Position numbers and translations under genes: made by a program | The notes under the pieces: generated by a model | Database searches by the model: none | What the model was told of the DNA's origin: nothing | The model's input: the letters and a program-made list of their open reading frames with translations, nothing else | Assembly (NCBI RefSeq): GCF_034259205.1 | Contig: NZ_CP139487.1 | Location: forward strand, 496,001 to 560,000 | Source: Peredibacter starrii | Lineage (GTDB): Bacteria; Bdellovibrionota; Bacteriovoracia; Bacteriovoracales; Bacteriovoracaceae | Reading direction: 5' to 3' | Length of the DNA: 64,000 bases | Shown: piece by piece, positions 8,399 to 20,675 of the stretch | How positions within the stretch are numbered: the first letter of the stretch is position 1 | How the letters are laid out: every line of letters starts with the position of its first letter

Positions 8399-9488
8399 GG
8401 GGTCCGTCTCCTTTGGCGCCGACAATGAGCTTTTTATAAGATGGAATATCGTTATCTCTTATCATCTGCTGCCAGATTTTTTTAGGAGCTGAACAGTAAT
8501 TGGTTTCTTTGTCCCAGGGAAGTTTATTGCAATCACTGTTACAGTACTCAAAGGCCTCGCACTTATAACATTCTTCCGGTCGATCCAGGCTTTCGCATGC
8601 GATTGCTTTAATTCTCTTTTCTGCCTTCAGGCTTTGAAGCACCGGCCATTCGATGTGACCCCAATGTTCAGAAGGTGCTGTATTAGGGCAGCCCCCAATG
8701 GTTCCATCAGCATTAATCGTAATGAGACTCTGCTCACACATTCTACAGCGATTAGCAGTGTGTTCATGATTAACATAGGCCCGGGCAAGCTCTGACATCA
8801 ACATATTGCCGATGTATTCATATGTTTTGTATTCAAGGCTCTGGTTGAACATGCGATGCAGCCATTCGTCCTGCTTTTGATTAGAAGGAAGAATACTTTC
8901 ATTGGTTTTGGCATTTCCGTCAGATGTGATCCTTTCAAAGAGGATATTCTGAAAACCAAGGCCTTTGGCATATTCGATGATTTCAATAGGTTCTTTTTCT
9001 TCAATGAGGTTCTTGGTAATCGAAACAATCATCGTGATGTAGTGCCCATCACGAATCAGGGTTTTGACGTTATTTTCCCAAAGTTCTTTTTGAGATTCAG
9101 AGGTAAATCTGATGTCATAGTCCCAGGAAGTACCGAAGCCTTCAGTCAAAAACACTTCTTTAATAAAGTTTCTTCTCTCCGGAGTGAGATGATAGGCAAG
9201 ATTGGTTTGAAGAGAGAACTGGGTTTCCGGGAAAATATTCTTCAGACCGTGATAGGCCTCGTACAGGTCCTCCATCGGGGCCAGAAGTGGCTCGCCTCCA
9301 TGGAACATGTAGCGGATGCTTTTGATCCAACCGCATTCTTGTTTTAGTCTTTCAAAAAAAGAGATGGTTTTTTTTGGTGAGAAAAAGATTTTTTTGCCAT
9401 TGGTACCGCTCGTAAAACAATGCTTACAATTTAAATTACAAGTCTCAGTTGTTTTTAAATAGACGCTTACGTTTGCGGCAAGAATCAT
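8388..9488 (-). CDS. Radical SAM/SPASM protein (366 aa)
   Basis: C17, C21 and C24 (CNLNCKHC) with FHGGEPLL, the classic SAM-binding GGEP motif, are followed by a SPASM-type Cys region (CRMC, GGCPN, CYKCxxxxYCNSDC and a late Cys). This is the most canonical radical SAM/SPASM member of the operon and resembles peptide-maturation enzymes. Its ATG shares one base with the stop of the membrane-anchored gene upstream (TAATG). The product probably carries one SAM cluster and up to two auxiliary clusters. Confidence 0.88.
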   Translation of the reverse strand: MILAANVSVYLKTTETCNLNCKHCFTSGTNGKKIFFSPKKTISFFERLKQECGWIKSIRYMFHGGEPLLAPMEDLYEAYHGLKNIFPETQFSLQTNLAYHLTPERRNFIKEVFLTEGFGTSWDYDIRFTSESQKELWENNVKTLIRDGHYITMIVSITKNLIEEKEPIEIIEYAKGLGFQNILFERITSDGNAKTNESILPSNQKQDEWLHRMFNQSLEYKTYEYIGNMLMSELARAYVNHEHTANRCRMCEQSLITINADGTIGGCPNTAPSEHWGHIEWPVLQSLKAEKRIKAIACESLDRPEECYKCEAFEYCNSDCNKLPWDKETNYCSAPKKIWQQMIRDNDIPSYKKLIVGAKGDGPHGI

Positions 9489-10042
9489 TAGAGTTTTCTC
9501 TCCATCTCAGCCGCCTTCTTTGCCTCATATAGATCATCAATGAATTTTCTCACTTCTTTTGCCTTTGCCGGGCTGCCTTTTTCGTACTCAGCTTCGTTTC
9601 TTAAATACTGGTCACTTTGTTGGACCAGATGATCAAACTGATCCTGCGAATATTTCGCCAAAAGGCGGTTCTTTAATAGTGGAGCGTAGTCATGAAGGTC
9701 ATCAAGCTTATCTTCTAGAATGACCGGTCTTGGAGATTGTTCCGGAATTTTCGCCCATTCAGGAGTCGGAGGAGCAACCGATGGAGTCGCTTGAGTAGTT
9801 TGTTCAGTACTAGGGCGGACAACCGGCTCTGCTGGTACTTCTGCGGGTGTCCCCGGCGTTGTTTCTGTTACCGCTATCGGCGCTGTTGGTTCCACTGGTT
9901 TTACGACCTCAGGTTGAGGATTCGTATTTTTAGGAATGACGTAGGGCTTGGGCTGTTCTTTGCTTTGTGCCTGCGGTTTCGGTCTGAAGAACCAGAACAA
10001 TCCACCCATAACGATAAAAAACAAAATTAAGCGAAGATGCAT
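9488..10042 (-). CDS. Membrane-anchored proline-rich protein, first gene of the operon
   Basis: A 184-residue protein with one N-terminal hydrophobic segment (about residues 3-18, no clear cleavage site), then a Pro/Glu/Thr-rich linker of roughly 85 residues and a charged helical C-terminal domain of about 75. This is the layout of an inner-membrane-anchored protein with its soluble domain beyond a flexible linker. I choose the ATG at 10042 (GAGAG upstream); an ATG at 10069 would put extra residues before the membrane segment. Leading the operon, it could tether the machinery or product to the envelope. Confidence 0.7.
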   Translation of the reverse strand: MHLRLILFFIVMGGLFWFFRPKPQAQSKEQPKPYVIPKNTNPQPEVVKPVEPTAPIAVTETTPGTPAEVPAEPVVRPSTEQTTQATPSVAPPTPEWAKIPEQSPRPVILEDKLDDLHDYAPLLKNRLLAKYSQDQFDHLVQQSDQYLRNEAEYEKGSPAKAKEVRKFIDDLYEAKKAAEMERKL

Positions 10043-10090
10043 ATTCACACTCTCAATTTCAAAGGTCATATGATCGCTACCGATGTTTAA

Positions 10091-10096
10091 ATTATA
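10091..10096 (-). promoter_or_regulatory. Probable -10 box for the radical SAM operon
   Basis: A perfect TATAAT on the minus strand lies 48 bases before the chosen start of the first operon gene and 21 bases before the end of the upstream gene in the direction of transcription. I see no good -35 hexamer at 16-18 bases, so an activator may be needed. Only the -10 element is supported. Confidence 0.45.
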
Positions 10097-10116
10097 AATT
10101 CAAAACAATGTAATGT

Positions 10117-10476
10117 TTAGCTTAGGTGCCAATTATTAGAGTCAGAATTATAGGTAAGCTTAATTATTGCTAAGGTATCAAGCCTAAGTGGCTCAGGTTT
10201 CCCGAGGATGCAATTTTCATAGTACTCTATTACCGAAGAGTTTCTCACAATGATATGGACGTGATCATTATCCTTTGGCCGAAATGGAAGTTCGATTAGA
10301 GTGTCTTCTTCCGTTGAATAGACCTCCCCATTTCGTAGTGTTTTTATCTTCTTTTTCCTTCGAAACTTTTTAACAGGGACAATCTGATCGATGTTTGAGT
10401 TAAAAGCTTGAGTATTCGGCATTACGCTGATTACTGCGACTGCGATGATCGAATATAAGAGCTCTCTTCTATTCAT
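10117..10476 (-). CDS. Small secreted protein (119 aa)
   Basis: The N-terminus is a signal peptide (MNRREL, a hydrophobic stretch, then cleavage probably after NTQA). The mature part has a very basic patch (FRRKKKIK, near residues 40-47) and no recognised domain. I take the ATG at 10476; the one at 10494 lies inside the GCCGATAA element and has no ribosome site. Position between the radical SAM operon and the pilin-like gene does not reveal a role. Confidence 0.7.
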   Translation of the reverse strand: MNRRELLYSIIAVAVISVMPNTQAFNSNIDQIVPVKKFRRKKKIKTLRNGEVYSTEEDTLIELPFRPKDNDHVHIIVRNSSVIEYYENCILGKPEPLRLDTLAIIKLTYNSDSNNWHLS

Positions 10477-10484
10477 ACCTGATC

Positions 10485-10513
10485 TTATCGGCATAATTGT
10501 TCATAAAGTTTTA
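10485..10513 (-). promoter_or_regulatory. Sigma-28 (FliA)-like promoter before the small secreted protein
   Basis: An exact GCCGATAA (10492-10485, minus strand), the consensus -10 of FliA-type sigma factors, has a TAAA 17 bases upstream (10513-10510; consensus spacing is 15). The -10 ends 8 bases before the ATG at 10476, so the transcript would be almost leaderless. The same arrangement occurs in front of three other secreted-protein genes in this window. Confidence 0.45.
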
Positions 10514-10574
10514 ATACTTTTTAATTTCTCACTTATAATAGTTTATAACTGATATAAATCAAGGGTACGTACTT

Positions 10575-11705
10575 ATGTGGTCTAATAAACAAAGTGGGTT
10601 CTCGCTTCTTGAAATTATGGTGGCTTCAGCTTTACTAGGGGGACTTGCCCTTGCCGGTGCCAAATTAATGGAAAACCAAACCAAAAATATGAAGACAGTT
10701 GAAGTACGTGGTGAGTACCAGGCCGTACTGACTGATATTCGAAGTATTCTTGCAGTCGCTGAAAATTGTCGATCTACCTTTAATGGAATCAACTTATCCA
10801 CGCCCTCGATCGCGGCCCCTGCCTCTCAACGAATTATTTCTCTTGCGCCTGACAACTCCCCTCAACCTAGATATCAGGCCAACTCCAACTGGCGCTTGGC
10901 CCAAGCATACGGGAACGGGCAAGTCAGAATTCTCTCCTATCGAATTACAACATCCCCAGATCCCTCTGATCCTGAAATTGGAATTCCCGCTGCTGCTCCT
11001 GCACCTCCGGCAACGACTAAATTAGGTGCAGTCAATCTACATGTTACTTTTCACTTCGGTGAAGGCCGAACTGTAGGTGCAGAAACGATCGAAAGAAAAA
11101 TCCGCTTAAATGTAGAAGTAAATGCTGCGAACACTTTAGTTGGATGTACTTCAACTGGAGGACTTGGATGGGACGCTAGATACATTTGGCGAGTAGGAGG
11201 AACGGCCGGAGTGATGACAGGTAATCTTACCATGTCGAATAATGCATTAATTATTCTCCAGGCCGGATCTTCTTTGGTTGCTCAAAATGGAACTTCAATC
11301 GTTATGCAAGATTCATCCGTCATCGATTTTACCTCTGACCAAAAATTCAAATACGATGTACGTGATCTAAATGGACTTTTACCTAAGATCAGAGAAACCA
11401 GACCCGTAAGATATAAATGGAAATCAAACAATAAAGAAGCTTACGGTGTTATCGCTCAAGAGTTACAGGAAATTTTCCCTGAACTCGTGAGAAGAAAGGG
11501 TCCCAACAATTCACTTACTGTAGATTATATTCAGTTGACCCCTCTCTTGCTTCAGGGTCTGAAAGAAATGGATATCGAAAACAAAGTACTAAAAAGCACA
11601 ATTAAAGAACTCAAAAATGAGCAGGTCAGAATGCAAGGTGATCTGGAGAATTTGAAAAAGATGATCTGTAAAAACAATCAATCAAAAGAATGCTTTAATC
11701 AGTGA
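10575..11705 (+). CDS. Type IV pilin-like protein with C-terminal Peptidase S74 domain
   Basis: The N-terminus is a class III prepilin signal: cleavage after G8, methylated F9, E13 at mature position +5, then a hydrophobic helix. A central domain of about 200 residues follows. From about residue 250 there is an S74 intramolecular chaperone signature: SDQKFK (S254, K259), GVIAQELQEIFPELV near 291-305, and a C-terminal coiled coil. S74 domains drive trimerisation of phage tail spikes and then cut themselves off, using a Ser-Lys dyad. Fusion to a minor-pilin N-terminus suggests a pilus-exposed fibre. The gene is followed at eight bases by its companion. Confidence 0.88.
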   Translation: MWSNKQSGFSLLEIMVASALLGGLALAGAKLMENQTKNMKTVEVRGEYQAVLTDIRSILAVAENCRSTFNGINLSTPSIAAPASQRIISLAPDNSPQPRYQANSNWRLAQAYGNGQVRILSYRITTSPDPSDPEIGIPAAAPAPPATTKLGAVNLHVTFHFGEGRTVGAETIERKIRLNVEVNAANTLVGCTSTGGLGWDARYIWRVGGTAGVMTGNLTMSNNALIILQAGSSLVAQNGTSIVMQDSSVIDFTSDQKFKYDVRDLNGLLPKIRETRPVRYKWKSNNKEAYGVIAQELQEIFPELVRRKGPNNSLTVDYIQLTPLLLQGLKEMDIENKVLKSTIKELKNEQVRMQGDLENLKKMICKNNQSKECFNQ

Positions 11706-11713
11706 GGTGAAAT

Positions 11714-12298
11714 ATGGGACGCTTATCAAATCGACTTTATAAAATTGAATTTGGTGGAGTCGGGGCCAGTGGACTTCAAATAACGAGAGCCACCTGGGGG
11801 GGAGGCGTCTCTGTACCGGCAGAAGATCCGAACGGAGGTTATCTTTATTCCAATGTTGATTTCATCGCTCCGAGAGTCTGGAACGCAGTCTGGAACGACA
11901 TCGCTGACTATCAACTTCTCTGCGACAAATTAGAGTATGGAAAATGCTACTTCGATACCAAAGATGGGGCGAAGATTTGTAATGAACGCTGCCAGATGAG
12001 TGTGATAGGTATTGCTTCTGATACTTTTGGGTATGGTGTAGGTCGAGGTGGAAATAATTCTGAAGTTCCTATTGGTGTAGCAGGATGGGTTCTCGCTTAC
12101 GTAGATCAAGAGTATGAATGTGGCACTCCTCTCACAAATGATGAGTTCGGGAACCTCACCGCCATGACGAAACAAGAGAAAATGGAATACCCGGAACGCA
12201 TTGTTGGTATCTACAAGCGCAAAGAAATGGAAAATTTCTGGGGACCTGAAGGTCAAAAGATTGAAGTTAAAGGCCGACATTGGGTGAAAATAAAGTAG
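11714..12298 (+). CDS. Unknown protein paired with the pilin-S74 gene
   Basis: A 194-residue protein rich in Gly, Trp and Tyr with no signal peptide, starting eight bases after the pilin-S74 gene with a GGTGA ribosome site. The last 70 residues (a YVDQEYE segment, then VGIYKRKE and a final GRHWVKI) loosely resemble the ends of phage tail or Peptidase G2-type autoproteolytic domains; this is a weak by-eye resemblance. Six cysteines lie mostly in the middle and could form disulfides. Probably works with the upstream pilin-like protein. Confidence 0.7.
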   Translation: MGRLSNRLYKIEFGGVGASGLQITRATWGGGVSVPAEDPNGGYLYSNVDFIAPRVWNAVWNDIADYQLLCDKLEYGKCYFDTKDGAKICNERCQMSVIGIASDTFGYGVGRGGNNSEVPIGVAGWVLAYVDQEYECGTPLTNDEFGNLTAMTKQEKMEYPERIVGIYKRKEMENFWGPEGQKIEVKGRHWVKIK

Positions 12299-12395
12299 TG
12301 TTTTTCACTCTCAAAACCGCCCAAAAAACGACAAAATTAATACTGGGCGTTATTTGGTCCTCAAAAAAATATTTTAAATTAAACGCAATTTTCTC

Positions 12396-12425
12396 TTGAC
12401 GAATTTCGACCAAATCCACTAAATT
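12396..12425 (+). promoter_or_regulatory. rRNA operon promoter
   Basis: TTGACG (12396-12401) and TAAATT (12420-12425) are 18 bases apart. The -10 is followed by a GC-rich GGCGTC discriminator, as in stringently controlled rRNA promoters, and A/T tracts upstream (12362-12393) resemble an UP element. It lies 25 bases before tRNA-Ala. Confidence 0.7.
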
Positions 12426-12450
12426 GGCGTCTCGCGATTTTATTGAAACT

Positions 12451-12526
12451 GGGGGTGTAGCTCAGTTGGGAGAGCGCCAGCTTTGCAAGCTGGATGTCGC
12501 AAGTTCGATCCTTGTCATCTCCACCA
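12451..12526 (+). tRNA. tRNA-Ala (UGC)
   Basis: A 76-base cloverleaf with encoded CCA. The acceptor stem GGGGGUG pairs with CAUCUCC and includes the G3-U70 pair that identifies alanine tRNA; the anticodon loop TTTGCAA gives UGC. It is co-transcribed upstream of 16S; in most bacteria this tRNA sits in the 16S-23S spacer. Confidence 0.97.
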
Positions 12527-12829
12527 AGTTTCTAAAATTTTTCTAAAGATTTTTGAAAAAAAAGCTTGCAGAAGAAAAAATGAACTGATAAAACGCTAAG
12601 CTCTTTGACAACTTAATAACGAATAAATTTTTTGAAACCTTCGGGTTTCAAGATGAGATGAGAATGGAACCCGTTCAATTGCCTAGTCTTCCGTAAGTTT
12701 TAGTACTTCGGTACAGGAAGACGGCTAAGAGACGAAAGTCTTTTATGTTGTAAAACAAATTTGAACTAATTCTTGAACAAAACAAGAATCTAGAGTCACC
12801 AAATAAACTTTAAGTTTTATTTAAATATA
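12527..12829 (+). other. rRNA leader with boxA and 16S processing stem (5' arm)
   Basis: This 303-base gap holds no gene. It contains a boxA-like antitermination site (GCTCTTTGACAA, 12600-12611), a small hairpin around 12636-12650, and a sequence at 12652-12681 that is largely complementary to 14390-14425 behind 16S. That pair would form the long stem cut by RNase III. A further hairpin (about 12688-12722, AGTCTTCC/GGAAGACT-like arms) follows. Confidence 0.75.
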
Positions 12830-14364
<1,535 letters not shown>

Positions 14365-14389
14365 TTAAAGGAAAACCTTATAGGGTCAA

Positions 14390-14425
14390 TCAATCGAACG
14401 CGGTTCCATTCATCATCATCTCATC
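14390..14425 (+). other. 16S processing stem (3' arm)
   Basis: The segment CAATCGAACGCGGTTCCATT and the following CATCATCATCTCATC are complementary, with a few bulges, to the leader at 12652-12681. The two arms enclose 16S and would be the RNase III substrate. Confidence 0.65.
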
Positions 14426-14490
14426 ATAAAAATAAGAGAAATTGAAAATTCATAGGGTACTTACCAGTCTCTATGATCCTAGTTTAAAAA

Positions 14491-14568
14491 TGGGATTGTA
14501 GCTCAGGTGGTTAGAGTACGTCCCTGATAAGGACGGGGTCGCAAGTTCGAGTCTTGCCAGTCCCACCA
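14491..14568 (+). tRNA. tRNA-Ile (GAU)
   Basis: A 78-base cloverleaf with encoded CCA. Acceptor TGGGATT pairs with AGTCCCA and the anticodon loop CTGATAA gives GAU. It is the only tRNA in the 16S-23S spacer, where Ile and Ala usually occur together. Confidence 0.97.
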
Positions 14569-14590
14569 TTTTTGAACTTCAGTTTCTTTC

Positions 14591-14643
14591 GTTCTTTGAC
14601 AATCACATAACAGGATAAGCAAGCAGACGAGAACCATGTAGTA
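14591..14643 (+). other. Second boxA-like site and 23S processing stem (5' arm)
   Basis: GTTCTTTGACAA (14591-14602) repeats the boxA-like motif of the leader, as is common before 23S. The following ACAGGATAAGCAAG and GAACCATGTAGT (14609-14643) pair with 17640-17678 behind 23S to form the processing stem. Confidence 0.65.
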
Positions 14644-14677
14644 ATTTTTTTTAAAAGAATCCATGCTAAAAAACTAA

Positions 14678-17598
<2,921 letters not shown>

Positions 17599-17639
17599 TT
17601 TCTTTGCCTCTCTACGCTAGAGAGGGGTTTTAAAGTGTG

Positions 17640-17678
17640 GAACTACATGGTTCAAAATTTGTCTTGCTTATCTTGTTT
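17640..17678 (+). other. 23S processing stem (3' arm)
   Basis: GAACTACATGGTTC and TCTTGCTTATCTTGT are complementary to 14609-14643. Just upstream, at 17607-17630, a CCTCTCT/AGAGAGG hairpin followed by TTTT lies between 23S and 5S. Confidence 0.65.
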
Positions 17679-17719
17679 TGTGATTGTAAAAGTGCAGTCT
17701 ACCTAAATTGAAATACAGT

Positions 17720-17838
17720 TTGGGTGTGTCGATAGCGGTGAGGAAATACCCAGTAACATCTCGAACCTGGAAGTCAAGCTCACTTGCGGCGAAGGTAGTG
17801 CCAGGGGAACTTGGTGTCAGAATAGCAAGATGCACCCT
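17720..17838 (+). rRNA. rrf: 5S ribosomal RNA
   Basis: About 119 bases. The ends GGGTGT and GCACCC pair to close helix I, and the interior holds the usual conserved segments (ATACCCAGTAACATCTCGAAC and GCGAAGGTAGTG). Ends are approximate. Confidence 0.93.
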
Positions 17839-17852
17839 CCATTTTTATAGAA

Positions 17853-17877
17853 AAGCCCTCTTTACGAGGGCTTTTTT
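17853..17877 (+). terminator. Rho-independent terminator of the rRNA operon
   Basis: AAGCCCTC and GAGGGCTT pair across a five-base loop and are followed by a T run, 15 bases after 5S. Confidence 0.9.
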
Positions 17878-17998
17878 ATTCCCTCAAATCAAAATCCTTT
17901 CGAATAATTCCTTTTTATCCCAATAATGTACGCAGTTTTTGTTTCAAATTCCTTCTAAGAAAATCTTTGCCCCTATGTGGTCCTACGTATTCAATACC

Positions 17999-18027
17999 TT
18001 GCGCTTTATCTCAGCGCTTCCTACAAT
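17999..18027 (+). promoter_or_regulatory. ftsK promoter abutting the start codon
   Basis: TTGCGC (17999-18004), 17 bases, TACAAT (18022-18027), then only six bases before the ATG at 18034. Transcription would begin at or next to the A of the ATG, so a leaderless message is predicted. Confidence 0.55.
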
Positions 18028-18033
18028 TTAGGT

Positions 18034-20475
18034 ATGGAAAAAAAAATCTTAAAAGTTCAATTATACTCTCTATTTATTCTCACAACTTTGAATCTGATCT
18101 ACTTCTATTATCGCGATAATCTTCCTGATAATTATTATGAGATCACGTATCAAAACCATTCGATCAATTTCTTCACTTACTATTTCTTCACTCTATTAGC
18201 TAACTTTGGTTACTGGTGTGGGATTTGGGTAACAGTTTCTTTTATTACTTTCGCCATTCTTCATACGTTTGTTCTTACTAAGAAGAAAGACGTTAAAAAT
18301 CAAATCGTTATCGCTGCACTTCTACCTTTAACTCTTGGTCTTTGCTATCTGCTTATGCCGGAATCTTTAGGTGAAGGTTTAATGTTTCTCATCAAAGAAA
18401 ACCTAAGTCTACTGAGCGTATTCTCATCAGTTCTTATATTTGGTGCTGCATTTTTCTATCTCGTTTCAGAGAAAAACTTCTTCAAAACTTGTCGCTTTAT
18501 CTGGAAGCAAATGGTGACTATCGGAACAATGATTAAAGAAGCAGATTATTCTGCGCTTAAATCAATTGAACCTAAGAAATGGCCGATGGCCATTAGAGAG
18601 CGTGCTATGGAACTTCTGGCCCGCTTTAAGAAAGAAGAAGAGCTTGCTCCTGCCAAAGCAGCGACCACTCCTAAAAAACTAAAAATTACTGAATCTCCTA
18701 AAATCAAAGAAGCTCCAGCTCAGAGAAGTCTTCCAGTAGAAGAGCCACCAGTGGCGGAAGAAATTGAAGAGGAAGAGATTGAAGAAGAGGAAGTAGAGGA
18801 ATTAGAAGAGGACGAAGAAGAAATCGTTGATGAGTCTGAAGAAGAATTCAATGATTCAGTTGATGAAGTAGTCGATGAAGAATCCGAAGAGGAAGAAGAC
18901 TCTGAGGAATCAGACGAAGAGCTTGAAGAAGTTGAAAGTCCGTTTGTTAAAAAGAAAGTTCAAGCTGAAGATACTTTCTTTGAGGCTGAAGAACTTATTA
19001 ACTGTATTGTTGCAAAAAATCAGGCCAACAAGATCAGTGATCCATCTGATACTTACTTCCAGACAATTGCGAGAGCGATTGAAGAGAAGCTTAAAGAATT
19101 CAACATTTCTGCCAGCGTAATTAATGTTCTGAAAGGGCCAGTAGTAGATACTTTCGAACTTGAACTTGGCGCTGGTGTAAAAGTTGCGGGTGTTACAAAT
19201 CGTGTAGACGATCTTTCACTTGCTCTAATGGGTGCTCCGATTCGTATGGTTTATCCGATGAAAGGAAAATCAACGATTGGTATCGAAGTTCCTCGTAATC
19301 CTCGTGATGTGATTTACCTGGATGAAGTTCTTCGTGCTCCAAACTTTAATAACTCAAGCTACAAGCTTCCAATCGCCATGGGTAAAGATGCTTACGGTGA
19401 TGCAGCCGTGATTGACCTTGCATCGACTCCGCACTTACTGGTTGCGGGTACAACTGGTGCCGGTAAGTCAGTATTCGTTAACACGCTTCTAGTTTCGCTT
19501 ATTATTAAGTTTTCGCCGAAGAAACTACGTCTCATTATGCTGGATCCGAAACAGCTTGAATTGGCGCTATATCAGCGTCTACCGCATTTGATTATGCCAG
19601 TTGTAACTGATCCTTCGGTTGCATCAGCAGCGCTCCTGTGGGCAATTGATGAGATGGAGAGACGTTACTCGCTTCTTAAAGACTTCGCGGTGAAAAATAT
19701 CGAAGGCTTTAACAAGAAAGTTGTAGGGGCAGGAACAGATCTTACTTGTCGAATTACTAAGTATTATCCAGATGCTGAAGTTGTTGGTTTCGAACTTCCA
19801 TATATCGTTGTGGTAGTGGATGAGTTCGCAGATCTTATGCTTTCTAAGTCTGGTAAAGCAATTGAGACATCGATTTCTAGACTTGCGGCCAAAGCACGTG
19901 CTTCTGGTATTCACATCGTGCTTGCAACTCAACGTCCATCTACTGACATCATTACCGGTGTTATTAAAGCGAACTTCCCGACACGTGTATCTTTCCGAGT
20001 GTTCACGAACATCGATTCACGCGTAATCTTGGATGGTGTGGGAGCTGAGAAACTACTGGGTAAGGGGGACATGCTCTTTAAACAAGGTATCGATATTCTC
20101 CGTATGCACTCGGCCTTTGTGAACGAAGAAGAAATTGAAGCACTAGTTGATAAGCTCGCTACTCTTCCAATCCAATACGATACGGGTGCCATGGAGTTCC
20201 TGGATAGTAACGGAACTGTTGATACTGATGTTGAAGGCATCACTATGGACGGCGAGGGCGGCGGTCTAAAAGACGAAAAATATGATGAAGCTGTTCGTTG
20301 TGTTGCAATGCATCGAGTGGCAAGTGCCTCATTCCTTCAAAGAAGACTTGGTGTTGGCTATAACCGAGCTGCTAACTTGATTGAAGAAATGGAGCGTCAT
20401 GGTGTGGTAGGGCCTGCTCAAGGGTCTAAACCACGGAAAGTTCTAGTGCCTCCACCTGCTGATTCTACCCCTTAA
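18034..20475 (+). CDS. ftsK: DNA translocase FtsK/SpoIIIE family
   Basis: An 813-residue septal DNA motor that clears and aligns chromosome ends at division. The N-terminus has four membrane helices, followed by a very acidic linker (long Glu/Asp runs, about residues 225-310) and the motor: Walker A GTTGAGKS at 472-479 and Walker B VVVDEFADL. A C-terminal winged-helix gamma domain (MHRVASASFLQRRLGVGYNR) reads KOPS sequences. I use the ATG at 18034; a GTG at 17977 only adds a non-conserved extension and lies in the promoter. The gene follows the rRNA operon but has its own promoter. Confidence 0.95.
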   Translation: MEKKILKVQLYSLFILTTLNLIYFYYRDNLPDNYYEITYQNHSINFFTYYFFTLLANFGYWCGIWVTVSFITFAILHTFVLTKKKDVKNQIVIAALLPLTLGLCYLLMPESLGEGLMFLIKENLSLLSVFSSVLIFGAAFFYLVSEKNFFKTCRFIWKQMVTIGTMIKEADYSALKSIEPKKWPMAIRERAMELLARFKKEEELAPAKAATTPKKLKITESPKIKEAPAQRSLPVEEPPVAEEIEEEEIEEEEVEELEEDEEEIVDESEEEFNDSVDEVVDEESEEEEDSEESDEELEEVESPFVKKKVQAEDTFFEAEELINCIVAKNQANKISDPSDTYFQTIARAIEEKLKEFNISASVINVLKGPVVDTFELELGAGVKVAGVTNRVDDLSLALMGAPIRMVYPMKGKSTIGIEVPRNPRDVIYLDEVLRAPNFNNSSYKLPIAMGKDAYGDAAVIDLASTPHLLVAGTTGAGKSVFVNTLLVSLIIKFSPKKLRLIMLDPKQLELALYQRLPHLIMPVVTDPSVASAALLWAIDEMERRYSLLKDFAVKNIEGFNKKVVGAGTDLTCRITKYYPDAEVVGFELPYIVVVVDEFADLMLSKSGKAIETSISRLAAKARASGIHIVLATQRPSTDIITGVIKANFPTRVSFRVFTNIDSRVILDGVGAEKLLGKGDMLFKQGIDILRMHSAFVNEEEIEALVDKLATLPIQYDTGAMEFLDSNGTVDTDVEGITMDGEGGGLKDEKYDEAVRCVAMHRVASASFLQRRLGVGYNRAANLIEEMERHGVVGPAQGSKPRKVLVPPPADSTP

Positions 20476-20484
20476 ATATCTCGA

Positions 20485-20514
20485 TTTTGAACGCCTCTTT
20501 TGAGGCGTTCAAAG
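20485..20514 (+). terminator. Hairpin terminator after ftsK
   Basis: TTTTGAACGCCTC and GAGGCGTTCAAA pair across TTTT, ten bases after the stop. The T tract downstream is poor, so termination may be partial or partly dependent on other factors. Confidence 0.6.
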
Positions 20515-20537
20515 CCTTGATTTCATTCTTAAAATCC

Positions 20538-20566
20538 TTGCCCTAAACGAGTCAGCGTGCTATTTA
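20538..20566 (+). promoter_or_regulatory. rpsB operon promoter
   Basis: TTGCCC (20538-20543), 17 bases, TATTTA (20561-20566), giving a leader of about 100 bases before rpsB. Confidence 0.5.
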
Positions 20567-20605
20567 CATCTGACCATTATTTACAATGCCCATAAGGGCA
20601 AATCT

Positions 20606-20670
20606 AATCACTTTAATTGGTTGGTCCATCATGTGATGGCACAAAGTGATTCGATCAAACCACCAAGGAG
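20606..20670 (+). promoter_or_regulatory. Structured rpsB leader, possible S2 autoregulatory element
   Basis: AATCACTTT (20606-20614) pairs with AAAGTGATT (20643-20651), enclosing a CCATCA-TG-TGATGG hairpin. A TTGGT at 20617-20622 can also pair with ACCAA at 20661-20666, next to the AAGGAG ribosome site, giving competing or pseudoknotted folds. Ribosomal protein S2 leaders of this general kind repress rpsB-tsf translation in gammaproteobacteria; identity of this element with those is inference. Confidence 0.5.
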
Positions 20671-20675
20671 TTTTC

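Noticed and set aside
8856-9347. 163-aa plus-strand frame opposite the radical SAM gene at 8388-9488
   Set aside because: It is fully antisense to a clear radical SAM/SPASM gene and has no motif or ribosome site.
12081-12298. Firm assignment of the pilin companion to Peptidase G2
   Set aside because: Only a loose resemblance at the C-terminus; no catalytic residues could be identified, so it is left as unknown.
17977-18033. GTG start for ftsK at 17977
   Set aside because: The extension overlaps the likely promoter and encodes nothing conserved; the ATG at 18034 begins the expected membrane region.
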